From positions 1 to 64,000 of the forward strand of contig MAAL01000177.1 in the NCBI GenBank assembly GCA_002163245.1: a DNA stretch of 64,000 nucleotides. Reading direction: 5' to 3'. Under the pieces are notes generated by a model. That model searched no databases, was not told the DNA's origin, and saw only the letters and a program-made list of their open reading frames with translations. Shown one piece after another: positions 18,656-26,933 of this stretch; position 1 is the stretch's first letter, and each line of letters opens with the position of its first letter. The DNA is from Gammaproteobacteria bacterium 42_54_T18 (GTDB lineage: Bacteria; Pseudomonadota; Gammaproteobacteria; Pseudomonadales; Ketobacteraceae). The translations under genes and the position numbers were made by a program.

Positions 18656-19309
18656 TTATTTATTCGAAACAAAAAGTGGCTCGAGCGTCCGCTTAAATGA
18701 CGTAAACGACTTTGCTCCGCTAAGCGTCTTAACATCCACTATATCTTCGCCACTCACCCGGCCTACAAAAAATCTTGGGGTACCAGTAACACCTATAGCA
18801 ACACCGTGATCATAATCTTCTTCAACCTTAGCCAGCACCAATTTATCAGCCAAGCACCTGCTGAACTTGCCCTCATTTAGCTCGAGTTTTTTTGCCATAT
18901 TTTTAAAGTAGTATTCATTTAAATTTCTTCCTCCATCAAATAGCGCCCCACGCATCTCCAACAGAGCCCCCTGAGCCGATGCGCACCGAGACGCTACAGC
19001 TGCCTGTTTTGCCTGGGCGTGAAACCCCAACGGAAAATCCCGCATTATATACTTTACCTTTCCCGTATCAATGTAATCTCTTTTTATCTCCCTAAAGGCG
19101 GATTCAGCAAACCGCTTACAGTACGGGCATTGAAAATCTGAAAACTCAACAATTGCCACCTTTGCAGCTTTATCCCCTAGAACAAGATCACTTTTTATAC
19201 TCACCCGCCCCCCATTTACGCTCGATGATACTACTCCATCCTGAGGTTGTGACCTTAGAGACTTAACCTCCAATCTCAGTCCTTCAATTTCTTTATTCAA
19301 GGAGTTCAT
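18656..19309 (-). CDS. DsbA-like thioredoxin-fold protein lacking a visible export signal
   Basis: A thiol-disulfide protein with VEFSDFQCPYCKRF (CPYC active site), RDFPLGFHAQA and the cis-proline loop GVTGTPRFFVG, matching the DsbA/Thioredoxin_4 family. A short coiled-coil-like segment (MNSLNKEIEGLRLEVKSLR) precedes the domain. The frame can be opened to a TTG at 19339, but ATG 19309 overlaps the upstream TGA as ATGA, the normal coupling signal, so it is preferred (about 217 residues). Neither start gives a signal peptide or membrane anchor, although the family acts in the periplasm. It may be a remnant or have lost its N-terminus with the damage to its upstream neighbour. Confidence 0.75.
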   Translation of the reverse strand: MNSLNKEIEGLRLEVKSLRSQPQDGVVSSSVNGGRVSIKSDLVLGDKAAKVAIVEFSDFQCPYCKRFAESAFREIKRDYIDTGKVKYIMRDFPLGFHAQAKQAAVASRCASAQGALLEMRGALFDGGRNLNEYYFKNMAKKLELNEGKFSRCLADKLVLAKVEEDYDHGVAIGVTGTPRFFVGRVSGEDIVDVKTLSGAKSFTSFKRTLEPLFVSNK

Positions 19310-19986
19310 GTCTTTCCGTAAACCAGTCGGTTGATCCAAAATTTCTTCATATATCCAGTGAGGTTTATTTTCAGGGATAGACTACCATCAGCCGCAAACG
19401 CCTGAAGCTTCATCCTATATACATCTTTATTGTCAACTAACTAGACATAACCGCATATTATATATAACTGCCCATCAGCTTCCCCCATCAAAGGAGTGGG
19501 TATGTGCGGCCCGTCAAAAACATGTTTCCAGCTGAGGTCGCCACTGCTATTTAATGCACGCAAAGAAACATCACTTTCCGAAAGAACATAGACAGCGCCG
19601 TTTGACCCTATCAAAGGGCTAAATGCATCTTCATATACCCATTTGTCATTGCCCTTGGGATCAATTGAGTGAAGTTCATTATCAAGAATGGTGTAATATA
19701 CCTCCCCGTCATAACTTGACACTGTCAAAGATAGGTTATCTTTGTTTATCCAATGAACCTTTCCACTTAGATCCATTCTCATCACACTTTCTTTAACAAC
19801 ATCACTCTTATGAACAATATAGCGTTTGCCATCTCCCGCAACGGTCATTTTCAAAATACCGTTTGGCAAACCCGTCGTAATTTGATCTCCTTTTAACGGA
19901 TGCTTTTCAGGATCATCAAGATCATATTTTGCAATATATTCCACTGAGTTTGAAAATCCATCGCCATCTTTAATCCAAATTTCCAT
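19306..19986 (-). pseudogene. PQQ/beta-propeller repeat protein, 5'-truncated and broken by an amber codon
   Basis: The open part (19441-19986, 181 codons) has repeating W/Y-G-x-V-Y blades typical of PQQ-like propellers (GKVHWINKDN, YDGEVYYTI, SNGAVYVLS, ADGQLYIICGY). A TAG at 19441-19443 interrupts it, yet the same frame continues for 44 more codons with propeller-like sequence (VYRMKLQAFAADGSLSLK) to TGA 19306-19308, which overlaps the DsbA-like start. The 5' end also looks lost: a TAG lies directly before ATG 19986 and there is no ribosome binding site or signal peptide. The gene is therefore probably inactive. Sequencing error or amber readthrough would be alternatives for the internal stop only. 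Confidence 0.65.
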
Positions 19987-19992
19987 CTATAA

Positions 19993-21156
19993 AACTGGAA
20001 GGGTCATGGGGGAATTTCAGGCACTGAGGCAAATCAAGAGGGAGTGTCCTGTATGTCATGCCATGGGATCAAGAGTATTGTTCACCTGAAAGGCGTGGCA
20101 AGTTATCAATTCCAACCCAAACAGGACTATCTCTTTGCCTATAGTAACAACCCAATCCTGACTGAAATTCACGTTTTGCTGGTGCGTGTTCGTCCCAATC
20201 AACATATTGAAGGCTTAGGAAAACCTATCCTCAAAGATCCAAGGATTTGTGCGAGCTGTCATGCCCAGTTTATGGATAAAGATATGAATAATTGGGGCTG
20301 GGTTAAGATGCAGGATGAATATTCAGCCTGGCTTAAAAGTCCATTCTCACTTCTATCTCAGGAACACTTTGCGAGCAAAGAGTTACAGCGTTGCCAGGAC
20401 TGTCACATGCCTTTAGCTAAATCTAACGACCCATCCTCCGATAATAATGGCGATATCAGATCGCACAATTCTCCAAGTGCAAACACCTTTCTCCCACTAC
20501 TTTCCAACGATATAGAACAATTTGAAGCCACCAAGATTTTTTTGCAGCCCAACAAACTAAGGATCAATATCGACACACCCAATCGTGAGGATGCAGTTCA
20601 AACCTTGGTTACGCTTGAAGAATCACTTCGATCTTTCCAAGAGACTCCATACTATTTTTACCTTAATGAAAAAGCCACTATTATCTTAGTTGTCAGCAAT
20701 ACAGGTGTAGGCCATGACTTCCCCGGAGGTACTATCGATATCGGTGAAGCCTGGATCGAATTTCTTGTATTGGATGCTGAAGGAAAACAAATTTACGCAT
20801 CAGGGCTAGTGGATAACGAACAAATTGTTGACCGACAAGGCAACCATGTTTGGAAACATGATCTATTCAACATGACGGGCGAGAGTTTTCGTCGGGTAAT
20901 CAAAGCTGGCGAATCGGATATTGTCAGCTTCTCTTTTTCTGTACCGTCATGGGTCAAGTCACCGTTGACAATTACCTCCACCTTAAAATATCAAAAACTA
21001 AACACCCGTTATGCAAAATGGGCACTGAAAGATAAGTACATTAACATTCCCATAATTGATCTTGCCTGGGATAGCCTATTAGTGCCCATAAAGATAAAGA
21101 GAGAGGTAGGGAAAGACAATCATGCTAACAACGACCTTTATAAAAACATACGTTAA
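19993..21156 (+). CDS. Triheme c-type cytochrome family protein, N-terminus missing
   Basis: The frame is open from 19993; the first start codon in it is GTG 20044. Three haem motifs are visible, CMSCH (at 20050), CASCH (about 20250) and CQDCH (about 20396), followed by a domain of about 240 residues rich in beta strands with no further haem sites. The open sequence before GTG 20044 (NWKGHGGIS, then GVSCMSCHG) looks like the normal approach to the first haem, so the real N-terminus and signal peptide are gone. Without export it cannot be matured by the periplasmic haem machinery. It abuts the truncated PQQ gene head to head at about 19990, suggesting a deletion junction. It could be called a pseudogene. 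Confidence 0.6.
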   Translation, partial: NWKGHGGISGTEANQEGVSCMSCHGIKSIVHLKGVASYQFQPKQDYLFAYSNNPILTEIHVLLVRVRPNQHIEGLGKPILKDPRICASCHAQFMDKDMNNWGWVKMQDEYSAWLKSPFSLLSQEHFASKELQRCQDCHMPLAKSNDPSSDNNGDIRSHNSPSANTFLPLLSNDIEQFEATKIFLQPNKLRINIDTPNREDAVQTLVTLEESLRSFQETPYYFYLNEKATIILVVSNTGVGHDFPGGTIDIGEAWIEFLVLDAEGKQIYASGLVDNEQIVDRQGNHVWKHDLFNMTGESFRRVIKAGESDIVSFSFSVPSWVKSPLTITSTLKYQKLNTRYAKWALKDKYINIPIIDLAWDSLLVPIKIKREVGKDNHANNDLYKNIR

Positions 21157-21462
21157 AAGACCCAATCTTGAATAAATATGCCAAGCCCTCTATCCACACA
21201 ACATTCATTCCATCAACTGGCGGAGCAAGCTTCAAAAACCGACCTAAACCAGTAATGCTAGAAATTGCTTTGATTTTTCAACTCGCAACACTTACTTTTC
21301 CACGACCATCAGTGCCATACATCAACTTTATTCTCTTTAAAACCTTTGCTAGAGCCACCTGATACGATAACCTTACCCACGGAGCAACATCAATCAATCA
21401 CCAATAACCTTATTGGCGACAATCGCGAAATATTACTGATAAAACAATAAGAAGAACCAATT
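21157..21462 (+). other. Intergenic region, no supported gene
   Basis: About 306 bp between the cytochrome fragment and the barrel protein. A frame at 21168-21362 begins with TTG, has no ribosome binding site and resembles no family I recognise. A small inverted repeat CCAATAA/TTATTGG lies near 21402-21417. The 3' part must hold the promoter of the barrel gene. Confidence 0.4.
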
Positions 21463-22305
21463 ATGAAACCGTTAAAAACCCTCTTAACTGGCGGGATTAT
21501 AATTATTTCCCACTCATCTGCATTCGCAGAAACAACCACTGGCCTTTATTTAGGCGGCAGCATTGGGCAAACCGAACTCATCGATTACGAGCTTTACGAG
21601 AGCAGTGAGTGGCAAACCCTAATAAACAATATTAGAAGTACTACGGGTAACAGCGCTGTAACTAGCGCATCAATTTCTGACCCTATTGATGAAAATTCAG
21701 AAACTGGAGTAAGTATTTTTGCGGGAATTCGTATTGCTCAATTCATAGGAATTGAAGGGGCGCTTTCCTATCATGGGCGCGCTAAAAGCGAACTAAGCAG
21801 CACATCAACTTATACGACAACTGAGGGGCAATTCACTGAAAGCCTAACCGCAGAGGCGGAAACCCTTACATACTCATTTAAAGGCTCCCTTAATCTGTAT
21901 TGGGAACTTAACCCTGGCATAGAGCTATACAGCAAACTGGGGGCGCATTATTGGTACAGGAGCTATGAAGAAGAAGTTCAATATCAGCTGAACGCTCCCG
22001 ATTCAGCAAATTCTTTACTTATCCGCACCGAGCCTAATTACAATGAGAAAGAATTTAGCCCATTTATTGGCATTGGGTTTCAGTGGCAGCTTGCACCAGA
22101 TATATCAGTGCGGTTGGAAACAGAGTACCTGCCCATAGACAGCGACAAGAGAACTGACTGGGATATGCATTCGTATTCTCTCGGGATTGTCTATCGGTTC
22201 GGGGCAAAAGGCTCAAGCTCTTTCAGTAATAAGAACGAAAATATCAGTAAAAAAGTAACTGCTTGCAACGAAAAATATGAAGAAATATTCAAACTTTGTA
22301 ATTAA
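21463..22305 (+). CDS. Outer-membrane beta-barrel protein
   Basis: A 280-residue protein with a signal peptide (MKPLKTLLTGG then ISHSSAFAE, cleavage about residue 23). Alternating strands follow, of the OmpA/OmpW-like porin type: GLYLGGSIGQTEL, VSIFAGIRIAQFIGIEGAL, FSPFIGIGFQWQLAPDISVRLETE, and a last strand SYSLGIVYRFG ending near residue 248. An unusual tail of about 30 polar residues with two cysteines follows the terminal strand. AAGAAG precedes the ATG. No neighbour explains its function; adhesin, porin or structural roles are all open. Confidence 0.75.
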   Translation: MKPLKTLLTGGIIIISHSSAFAETTTGLYLGGSIGQTELIDYELYESSEWQTLINNIRSTTGNSAVTSASISDPIDENSETGVSIFAGIRIAQFIGIEGALSYHGRAKSELSSTSTYTTTEGQFTESLTAEAETLTYSFKGSLNLYWELNPGIELYSKLGAHYWYRSYEEEVQYQLNAPDSANSLLIRTEPNYNEKEFSPFIGIGFQWQLAPDISVRLETEYLPIDSDKRTDWDMHSYSLGIVYRFGAKGSSSFSNKNENISKKVTACNEKYEEIFKLCN

Positions 22306-22338
22306 CAAACAACCACAACCTGCAAATCACCACTTTAA

Positions 22339-22400
22339 AGGTTAGGAATTGTTGAGGCAGAAAATAGTTTTTACCTCCTCAAACAATTCCAAACCCAACC
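22339..22400. terminator. Inverted repeat between convergent genes
   Basis: GGAATTGTT and AACAATTCC arms, extended by AGGTT/AACCT outside and GAGG/CCTC inside with small bulges, span the gap between the barrel protein and the subtilase. They could terminate both. There is no long T-run. Confidence 0.4.
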
Positions 22401-22403
22401 TAG

Positions 22404-24920
22404 CTAAGGCACATCAATTGATTGAGTAATAACACTTATATTTGCTCTTAACCCACTACCCACATGAATTGTTCGCGACCCTATATCACTCTGCACAGAG
22501 CATAACTCACCTTCATCACATGAAGTATCATTACCGTTTGTATCTGAACCGGCACTCAAGTAGTACGAGCCTTGAGCTATAGAATCAAAACTATATTGAT
22601 ATTCACCAGCATCATCTTTTTTAGCAACAGTGCTGGCAACTAAATCCGTTGGTATAGAGCCATCTTCCTTCAACGCAAATAGCGAAACCGTCACATCCTC
22701 GACCTCCTGAACCAACTCGTGATTAATCTCCATTCGCACAGGTATCGATATCGTATTTACGTTAGACTCGATCGTTACCGTATCAGTATATATTCCATCA
22801 TTAACCCCCCCTTTCACAGCAAATAAATTCAAAACACCCAATGAATTTTCTTCTGTCTTGAAGGGCAACAACCAACGCTCATTCTCTGGTACATTCGCGT
22901 CGATTGAGGTGCTGCTAAACTCATCTATCACCAACTCATTAGCACTAGAATTGGTTCCACCGTTATACAAAAGAATGTTTGCTTGGGTTTGCTTGTAATT
23001 GATATTCACCGTCATAGGTGTAGCTCTTAACTCCGGCGCAGGAGAAACAACTCCTTCTCCCGACACTTCCGATACAGCTTTAAGTGCATTTATACTTCCG
23101 TAGCCCATATTTTCATTGGATACCGGATCCAATATGTTTCCACTTCTAATCAATGTATACACAGCATCAGATGTCAAAGTAGGATCAATCGACTTCATCA
23201 GCGCGATCACACCTGAAACCATAGGAGCGGACATAGAGGTTCCTGATGAATACTCATAACTTTCTGCGACACCTATAGAAACCCGACCTGTCGCGTAAGT
23301 ACTAAGTATTTGTCCAGTACCTGAATTACCCGCGCCGCCAGGGGCCGAAACATCAACAGCAGCACCAAAGTTTGAATACGAAGCAAGCCCACCGAATTGA
23401 TTTTGTGCCGCTACAGAAATAACATCATCGTATGCAGAAGGGTAATGAAAAGCCGCATCAGAAGCATTATTTCCAGCAGATGCCACCAAGATAACCCCGG
23501 CTTGTTTTGCTTTTTGTACAGCATCAAATACCACATCGGAACTCGACCCACCCAAACTCATATTTATAACCTGAGCCCTAGGCGTAAATATATGATTCCC
23601 AACATTGTCGGTTCTGTCACTCACAAATTCATCTGCATCTGACAACTCGCCAGCGGCAAAGAGTATTGCCTGTGACAATGCATAAGAGGTAGTAAGCCCG
23701 TCCTTACCAAAAACCCTGATAGGCATTACCTTAATATTGTCTGAAGCCCCCGCCACACCAACCACACCAATCCCGTTATTGGCTTTAGCAACTACAATAC
23801 CGGCAACATGAGTACCGTGAAATGAACTATTAAAATCCGTATTGCCGGTATCAGCCGGGTCTTTATCGATACCGTCCCCATCATTTGCTATATCTACATC
23901 TTCAATAAAATCAAACCCAGAAACCAACTTGCCTTCTAGATCAGTGTGATCCCGTAAGGCACCGTTATCAGCTATTTTTGCAATACCTGAATCTATCACT
24001 GCAACAACTACATCATTGTTTCCTTGATAATCCCACGCCACTGATGCGTTGACTAAATGCATATTCCACAAAGAACCATAATACTCGTCGTCGGGTATGC
24101 TATCAGGATAGTAATAATTATTAACCTCAGCATATTCGACATCTTCGCGCCTATTCAATTCCGCGACCAACTCTAACGTTTGTTCTTTCAGACTCAAGCC
24201 TTGCACCCCTCTGCTTGCAATTGAGCTAGAAAAATCAGAAACAGCAAACAACCTGGGCCTATTCAATGGTGTCACTTTGCCTGAAGACTTACGTTGAATT
24301 ACTGCATCTTTATATTTAACAATCACTTCCCCAGGCACAAAATCAGAAAACTCCTGTTTATGCTCTGCTCTTGAAGCAAAGCTAACAGTGATGTTACCGG
24401 TCTGTAAAATATATTGAGTCGTCCCCGTTGACGCGACTCTAATATAAAACGTTTGTTTAGTAGCAACTGTCGCGCTTAATTGCTGAGACCCCGAAGAAGC
24501 ACCAACTTCAACAGTAACCGCATTGCTACCGTCAAACGTCATCACAGACATTTCAGGTGCATCCCCGGAATACGTAACACGAACGTCATCCCCAGAAGCT
24601 AGCTGAATCTTATAGAAATCGATGCCATCAGTGCTTCCGTCAACCACACCCAGGTACCCATTAACGACACTTTCATTAGCAATTAACTGAGCGCTATCTA
24701 GAAAATCGTTAGAATTCACGTTACTTGGATTGGATTGGGTGTCCGAATCAGAGAACTGCGAATCACTTAAAATAACGCTGCCCTTTACAGTATATAATCC
24801 ACTTTGATTTGATGCATTTAACAAAGCACTGGGGTCAGTTGCATCTCCATCCCCACTACTGCTACCACAACCTGACAATACCGCACATAAAAGTGCAACC
24901 AACATAACCTTAGTTTTCAT
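22404..24920 (-). CDS. Secreted S8 (subtilisin-like) serine peptidase lipoprotein
   Basis: About 838 residues from ATG 24920; the frame opens three bases earlier at TTG, but GAGGG lies 8 nt before the ATG. A lipobox (AVLSGC) gives lipidation at about Cys18. A pre-peptidase C-terminal-type (PPC) domain spans about 80-175, then a short propeptide-like segment (PGEVIVKYKDAV), then the peptidase: Asp in VVAVIDSGIA (about 312), His in FHGTHVAGIV (about 369), Ser in SSGTSMSAPMVSGV (about 562). The C-terminal 220 residues are Ig/beta-sandwich-like. It probably acts at the outer membrane or outside the cell. It lies 98 bp after the Tad locus, so co-transcription with it is possible but unproven. Confidence 0.9.
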   Translation of the reverse strand: MKTKVMLVALLCAVLSGCGSSSGDGDATDPSALLNASNQSGLYTVKGSVILSDSQFSDSDTQSNPSNVNSNDFLDSAQLIANESVVNGYLGVVDGSTDGIDFYKIQLASGDDVRVTYSGDAPEMSVMTFDGSNAVTVEVGASSGSQQLSATVATKQTFYIRVASTGTTQYILQTGNITVSFASRAEHKQEFSDFVPGEVIVKYKDAVIQRKSSGKVTPLNRPRLFAVSDFSSSIASRGVQGLSLKEQTLELVAELNRREDVEYAEVNNYYYPDSIPDDEYYGSLWNMHLVNASVAWDYQGNNDVVVAVIDSGIAKIADNGALRDHTDLEGKLVSGFDFIEDVDIANDGDGIDKDPADTGNTDFNSSFHGTHVAGIVVAKANNGIGVVGVAGASDNIKVMPIRVFGKDGLTTSYALSQAILFAAGELSDADEFVSDRTDNVGNHIFTPRAQVINMSLGGSSSDVVFDAVQKAKQAGVILVASAGNNASDAAFHYPSAYDDVISVAAQNQFGGLASYSNFGAAVDVSAPGGAGNSGTGQILSTYATGRVSIGVAESYEYSSGTSMSAPMVSGVIALMKSIDPTLTSDAVYTLIRSGNILDPVSNENMGYGSINALKAVSEVSGEGVVSPAPELRATPMTVNINYKQTQANILLYNGGTNSSANELVIDEFSSTSIDANVPENERWLLPFKTEENSLGVLNLFAVKGGVNDGIYTDTVTIESNVNTISIPVRMEINHELVQEVEDVTVSLFALKEDGSIPTDLVASTVAKKDDAGEYQYSFDSIAQGSYYLSAGSDTNGNDTSCDEGELCSVQSDIGSRTIHVGSGLRANISVITQSIDVP

Positions 24921-25017
24921 CAATTAAACCCTCAACTGCAATAACATCTTTCCGTTGATGCTATTAATATTATTTTTATTTTGTATACCTTAAACCAAAT
25001 AAAACCCACAATAACGT

Positions 25018-25689
25018 TTATGGATAGCCATCAAAAAATGTATTAGTGGCACCACTTACCGCGGGATCCGTTTGCATTCTAACGACGGCATCCGTTGTCA
25101 CCCATATACCGGGCGTACCGAAGTCTGGATTTGCTTCTGCCTCTGGCAAAAACATGTCAGCCGCATTATCAACCTTAAAGAGCTCACGCATAAATGGCAC
25201 CTTAGTATCCACCTTATATGAAACTTCTATCTTCAAAATATTTGCTTCTTGAATGCTAACATTGTTCTTTCTGCTGGCATCACGATACAATAAATTATCA
25301 TTTGGGATACGACACAGACCGGAAGGACATGAATCTGCAGCCCTCCCCCAATCGGTGAATATTTGCCTATTTGGTCGCACAATCCTTATCAGCACTTTGC
25401 TACTTTCATCCACTGAATCCACTGGGTTCTCTGTGGGGTCAAAAGCTTTCATGCGCTCTCTAATTTCATTCCTAATCTTAACAAAGCTTGACGGGTCACT
25501 TAGATCAGACACTGCTGCGATTCTGGCCCCCATTAAAGCTGCATATTCAAGATTTGTTTTTGCCTGATAGATAAAACCGACATGAACTATAGCGAACCCT
25601 AAAAACATAACCACGGGAAACACAAACAGTGTTTCAATCATTGCAGCCCCACGATTATGCCCTTTACCTTTGAACCCGATCATATCCAC
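25018..25689 (-). CDS. TadE-like pseudopilin, last gene of the Tad locus
   Basis: A 223-residue protein with a short basic leader, then RGAAMIETLFVFPVVMFLGF, a TadE-type class with Glu at +5 after the Gly cleavage site, and a single hydrophobic helix (about 17-40). The remaining 180 residues are a periplasmic domain with a Cys pair (DSCPSGLC). The frame starts at GTG 25689, with ATG 25683 as an alternative. It lies 30 bp after the phosphatase gene and ends the predicted operon. Expected role: minor pseudopilin needed for Flp pilus biogenesis. Confidence 0.8.
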   Translation of the reverse strand: MDMIGFKGKGHNRGAAMIETLFVFPVVMFLGFAIVHVGFIYQAKTNLEYAALMGARIAAVSDLSDPSSFVKIRNEIRERMKAFDPTENPVDSVDESSKVLIRIVRPNRQIFTDWGRAADSCPSGLCRIPNDNLLYRDASRKNNVSIQEANILKIEVSYKVDTKVPFMRELFKVDNAADMFLPEAEANPDFGTPGIWVTTDAVVRMQTDPAVSGATNTFFDGYP

Positions 25690-25719
25690 ACCATATTTTT
25701 ATTATTGGTAAAGGCTATA

Positions 25720-26388
25720 TTAACCAAAGGCCAAAACAACTGTTTTATCATCTTCACAACCGCGCTCTATACTTTGTGAAATCAACCGCTTTGCCTTATC
25801 AGCCATTGAAACCTTTTGCTGGCTTATTGTTTCTTGTATTTCGTTATCCGTCAAAGGATCACTAATACCGTCAGACATTAACAACAACACATCAGCATCA
25901 TTCCAATCCCATGTGGTTAATTCTGCATCCACGCCTGCTTTTACGCCCATTGCCCGAGTGACAACCATCTTTTCCTTCGATCGCCTTACAACCTTGGTGG
26001 TATGATCTGTTGTTAGCTGCAGCAATGCTCCTCCACGTAGACGATAAATTCTGCTATCCCCAACATTAAAGCAATACAGCTTCTCGCCCTTTTTCCACGC
26101 CATGACCAACGTACTGGCCATACCTTTCAACCCTTGTTTTTCGGCCTTTTCATAAACAGCGGCATTAGCCGTACCTACAGCTTTGTGCAAAAAGGCCTCG
26201 TCTGCAATTTGCCCCTCTACCAGACTTTCATAGAGTGAATTAACAACGGTTCGAGAAGCCTCATGACCAGAAGGTCCCCCACCAACACCGTCAGCAACTA
26301 TAAAAACGCCTAAGCTTGGCAACGCCAAACAGGCATCTTCATTATATTCTGAACGCGTACCTTTCTGACTTAAGGAAACAGCCTTCAT
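25720..26388 (-). CDS. PP2C-type protein serine/threonine phosphatase
   Basis: A 222-residue stand-alone PP2C domain. The metal-binding and catalytic motifs are all present: SEYNEDA (about 13-19), VADGVGGGPSGHEAS (about 32-46), VGDSRIYRL (about 107-115), MSDGISDPLTDNEI (about 171-184) and EDDKTVV near the C-terminus. There is no membrane segment, so it is cytoplasmic. Its ATG overlaps the stop of the TadD-like gene (TAATG). In a locus with two FHA domains and a divergent kinase it is the expected reverse enzyme of a phosphothreonine switch, as PppA is in type VI secretion. Confidence 0.88.
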   Translation of the reverse strand: MKAVSLSQKGTRSEYNEDACLALPSLGVFIVADGVGGGPSGHEASRTVVNSLYESLVEGQIADEAFLHKAVGTANAAVYEKAEKQGLKGMASTLVMAWKKGEKLYCFNVGDSRIYRLRGGALLQLTTDHTTKVVRRSKEKMVVTRAMGVKAGVDAELTTWDWNDADVLLLMSDGISDPLTDNEIQETISQQKVSMADKAKRLISQSIERGCEDDKTVVLAFG

Positions 26389-26933
26389 TACCTATGCTCC
26401 AATGCCTGCCACATTTGATCCAGCTTTAATTCTTTTCGCGACTGCTCATTGGTTGCAAAAGCATTAATGTCGGACAAAATATCAGTGATCTTAGAAAGAT
26501 CCTGGGACGCACTAGCGGTTGCCACATACAACTGAAAATGCCGCTCTGCTTTCATCAACTCGATAACGGCTATATTGTAATGTGACTTTGCGTGTCGAGG
26601 ATTAAGCGTAATCACTCGCCGAAAATACCCAATAGCGCTATCAAGCTTTTCTCTACGAAAGCTGATGTTACCTAAGCGATATAATGCAGAAACATTATCA
26701 GCATCTAGATCCAGAATATCCCTAAAGTACTCCCTTGCCATTGTAAGCTGCCCATTGACATACAGCTTTTCACCAACGCTCGCCAGGCTCTCGACCTGTT
26801 CCATATTGGCTAATTCTAACTTGATATCGCTATTTCTATCTCCGAAGGTAGCACAACCATTTAGGATCACAGCAATAGACACCAACATAATCTTTATAAA
26901 ACCAACGTTCAAATTACCCACCCCAACGCTCAT
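26388..26933 (-). CDS. tadD: TPR lipoprotein, TadD-like
   Basis: A 181-residue protein with a lipoprotein leader (IMLVSIAVILNGC, lipidated Cys about residue 27) and about three tetratricopeptide repeats (LYVNGQLTMAREYFRDIL, ADNVSALYRLGNISFRREK, PRHAKSHYNIAVIELMKAE). TadD proteins are TPR lipoproteins needed for secretin assembly in Tad systems. The gene overlaps the FHA gene by 20 bp and the PP2C gene by 1 bp, so all three are translationally linked. The assignment to tadD is by fold and position. Confidence 0.75.
   Translation of the reverse strand: MSVGVGNLNVGFIKIMLVSIAVILNGCATFGDRNSDIKLELANMEQVESLASVGEKLYVNGQLTMAREYFRDILDLDADNVSALYRLGNISFRREKLDSAIGYFRRVITLNPRHAKSHYNIAVIELMKAERHFQLYVATASASQDLSKITDILSDINAFATNEQSRKELKLDQMWQALEHR

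Noticed and set aside
18656-21156. Insertion sequence or transposon as the cause of the broken genes
   Set aside because: No transposase frame, terminal inverted repeats or target duplications could be seen around the junction.
21168-21362. 64-codon plus-strand frame after the cytochrome fragment
   Set aside because: TTG start, no ribosome binding site, no recognisable domain; probably chance or debris.
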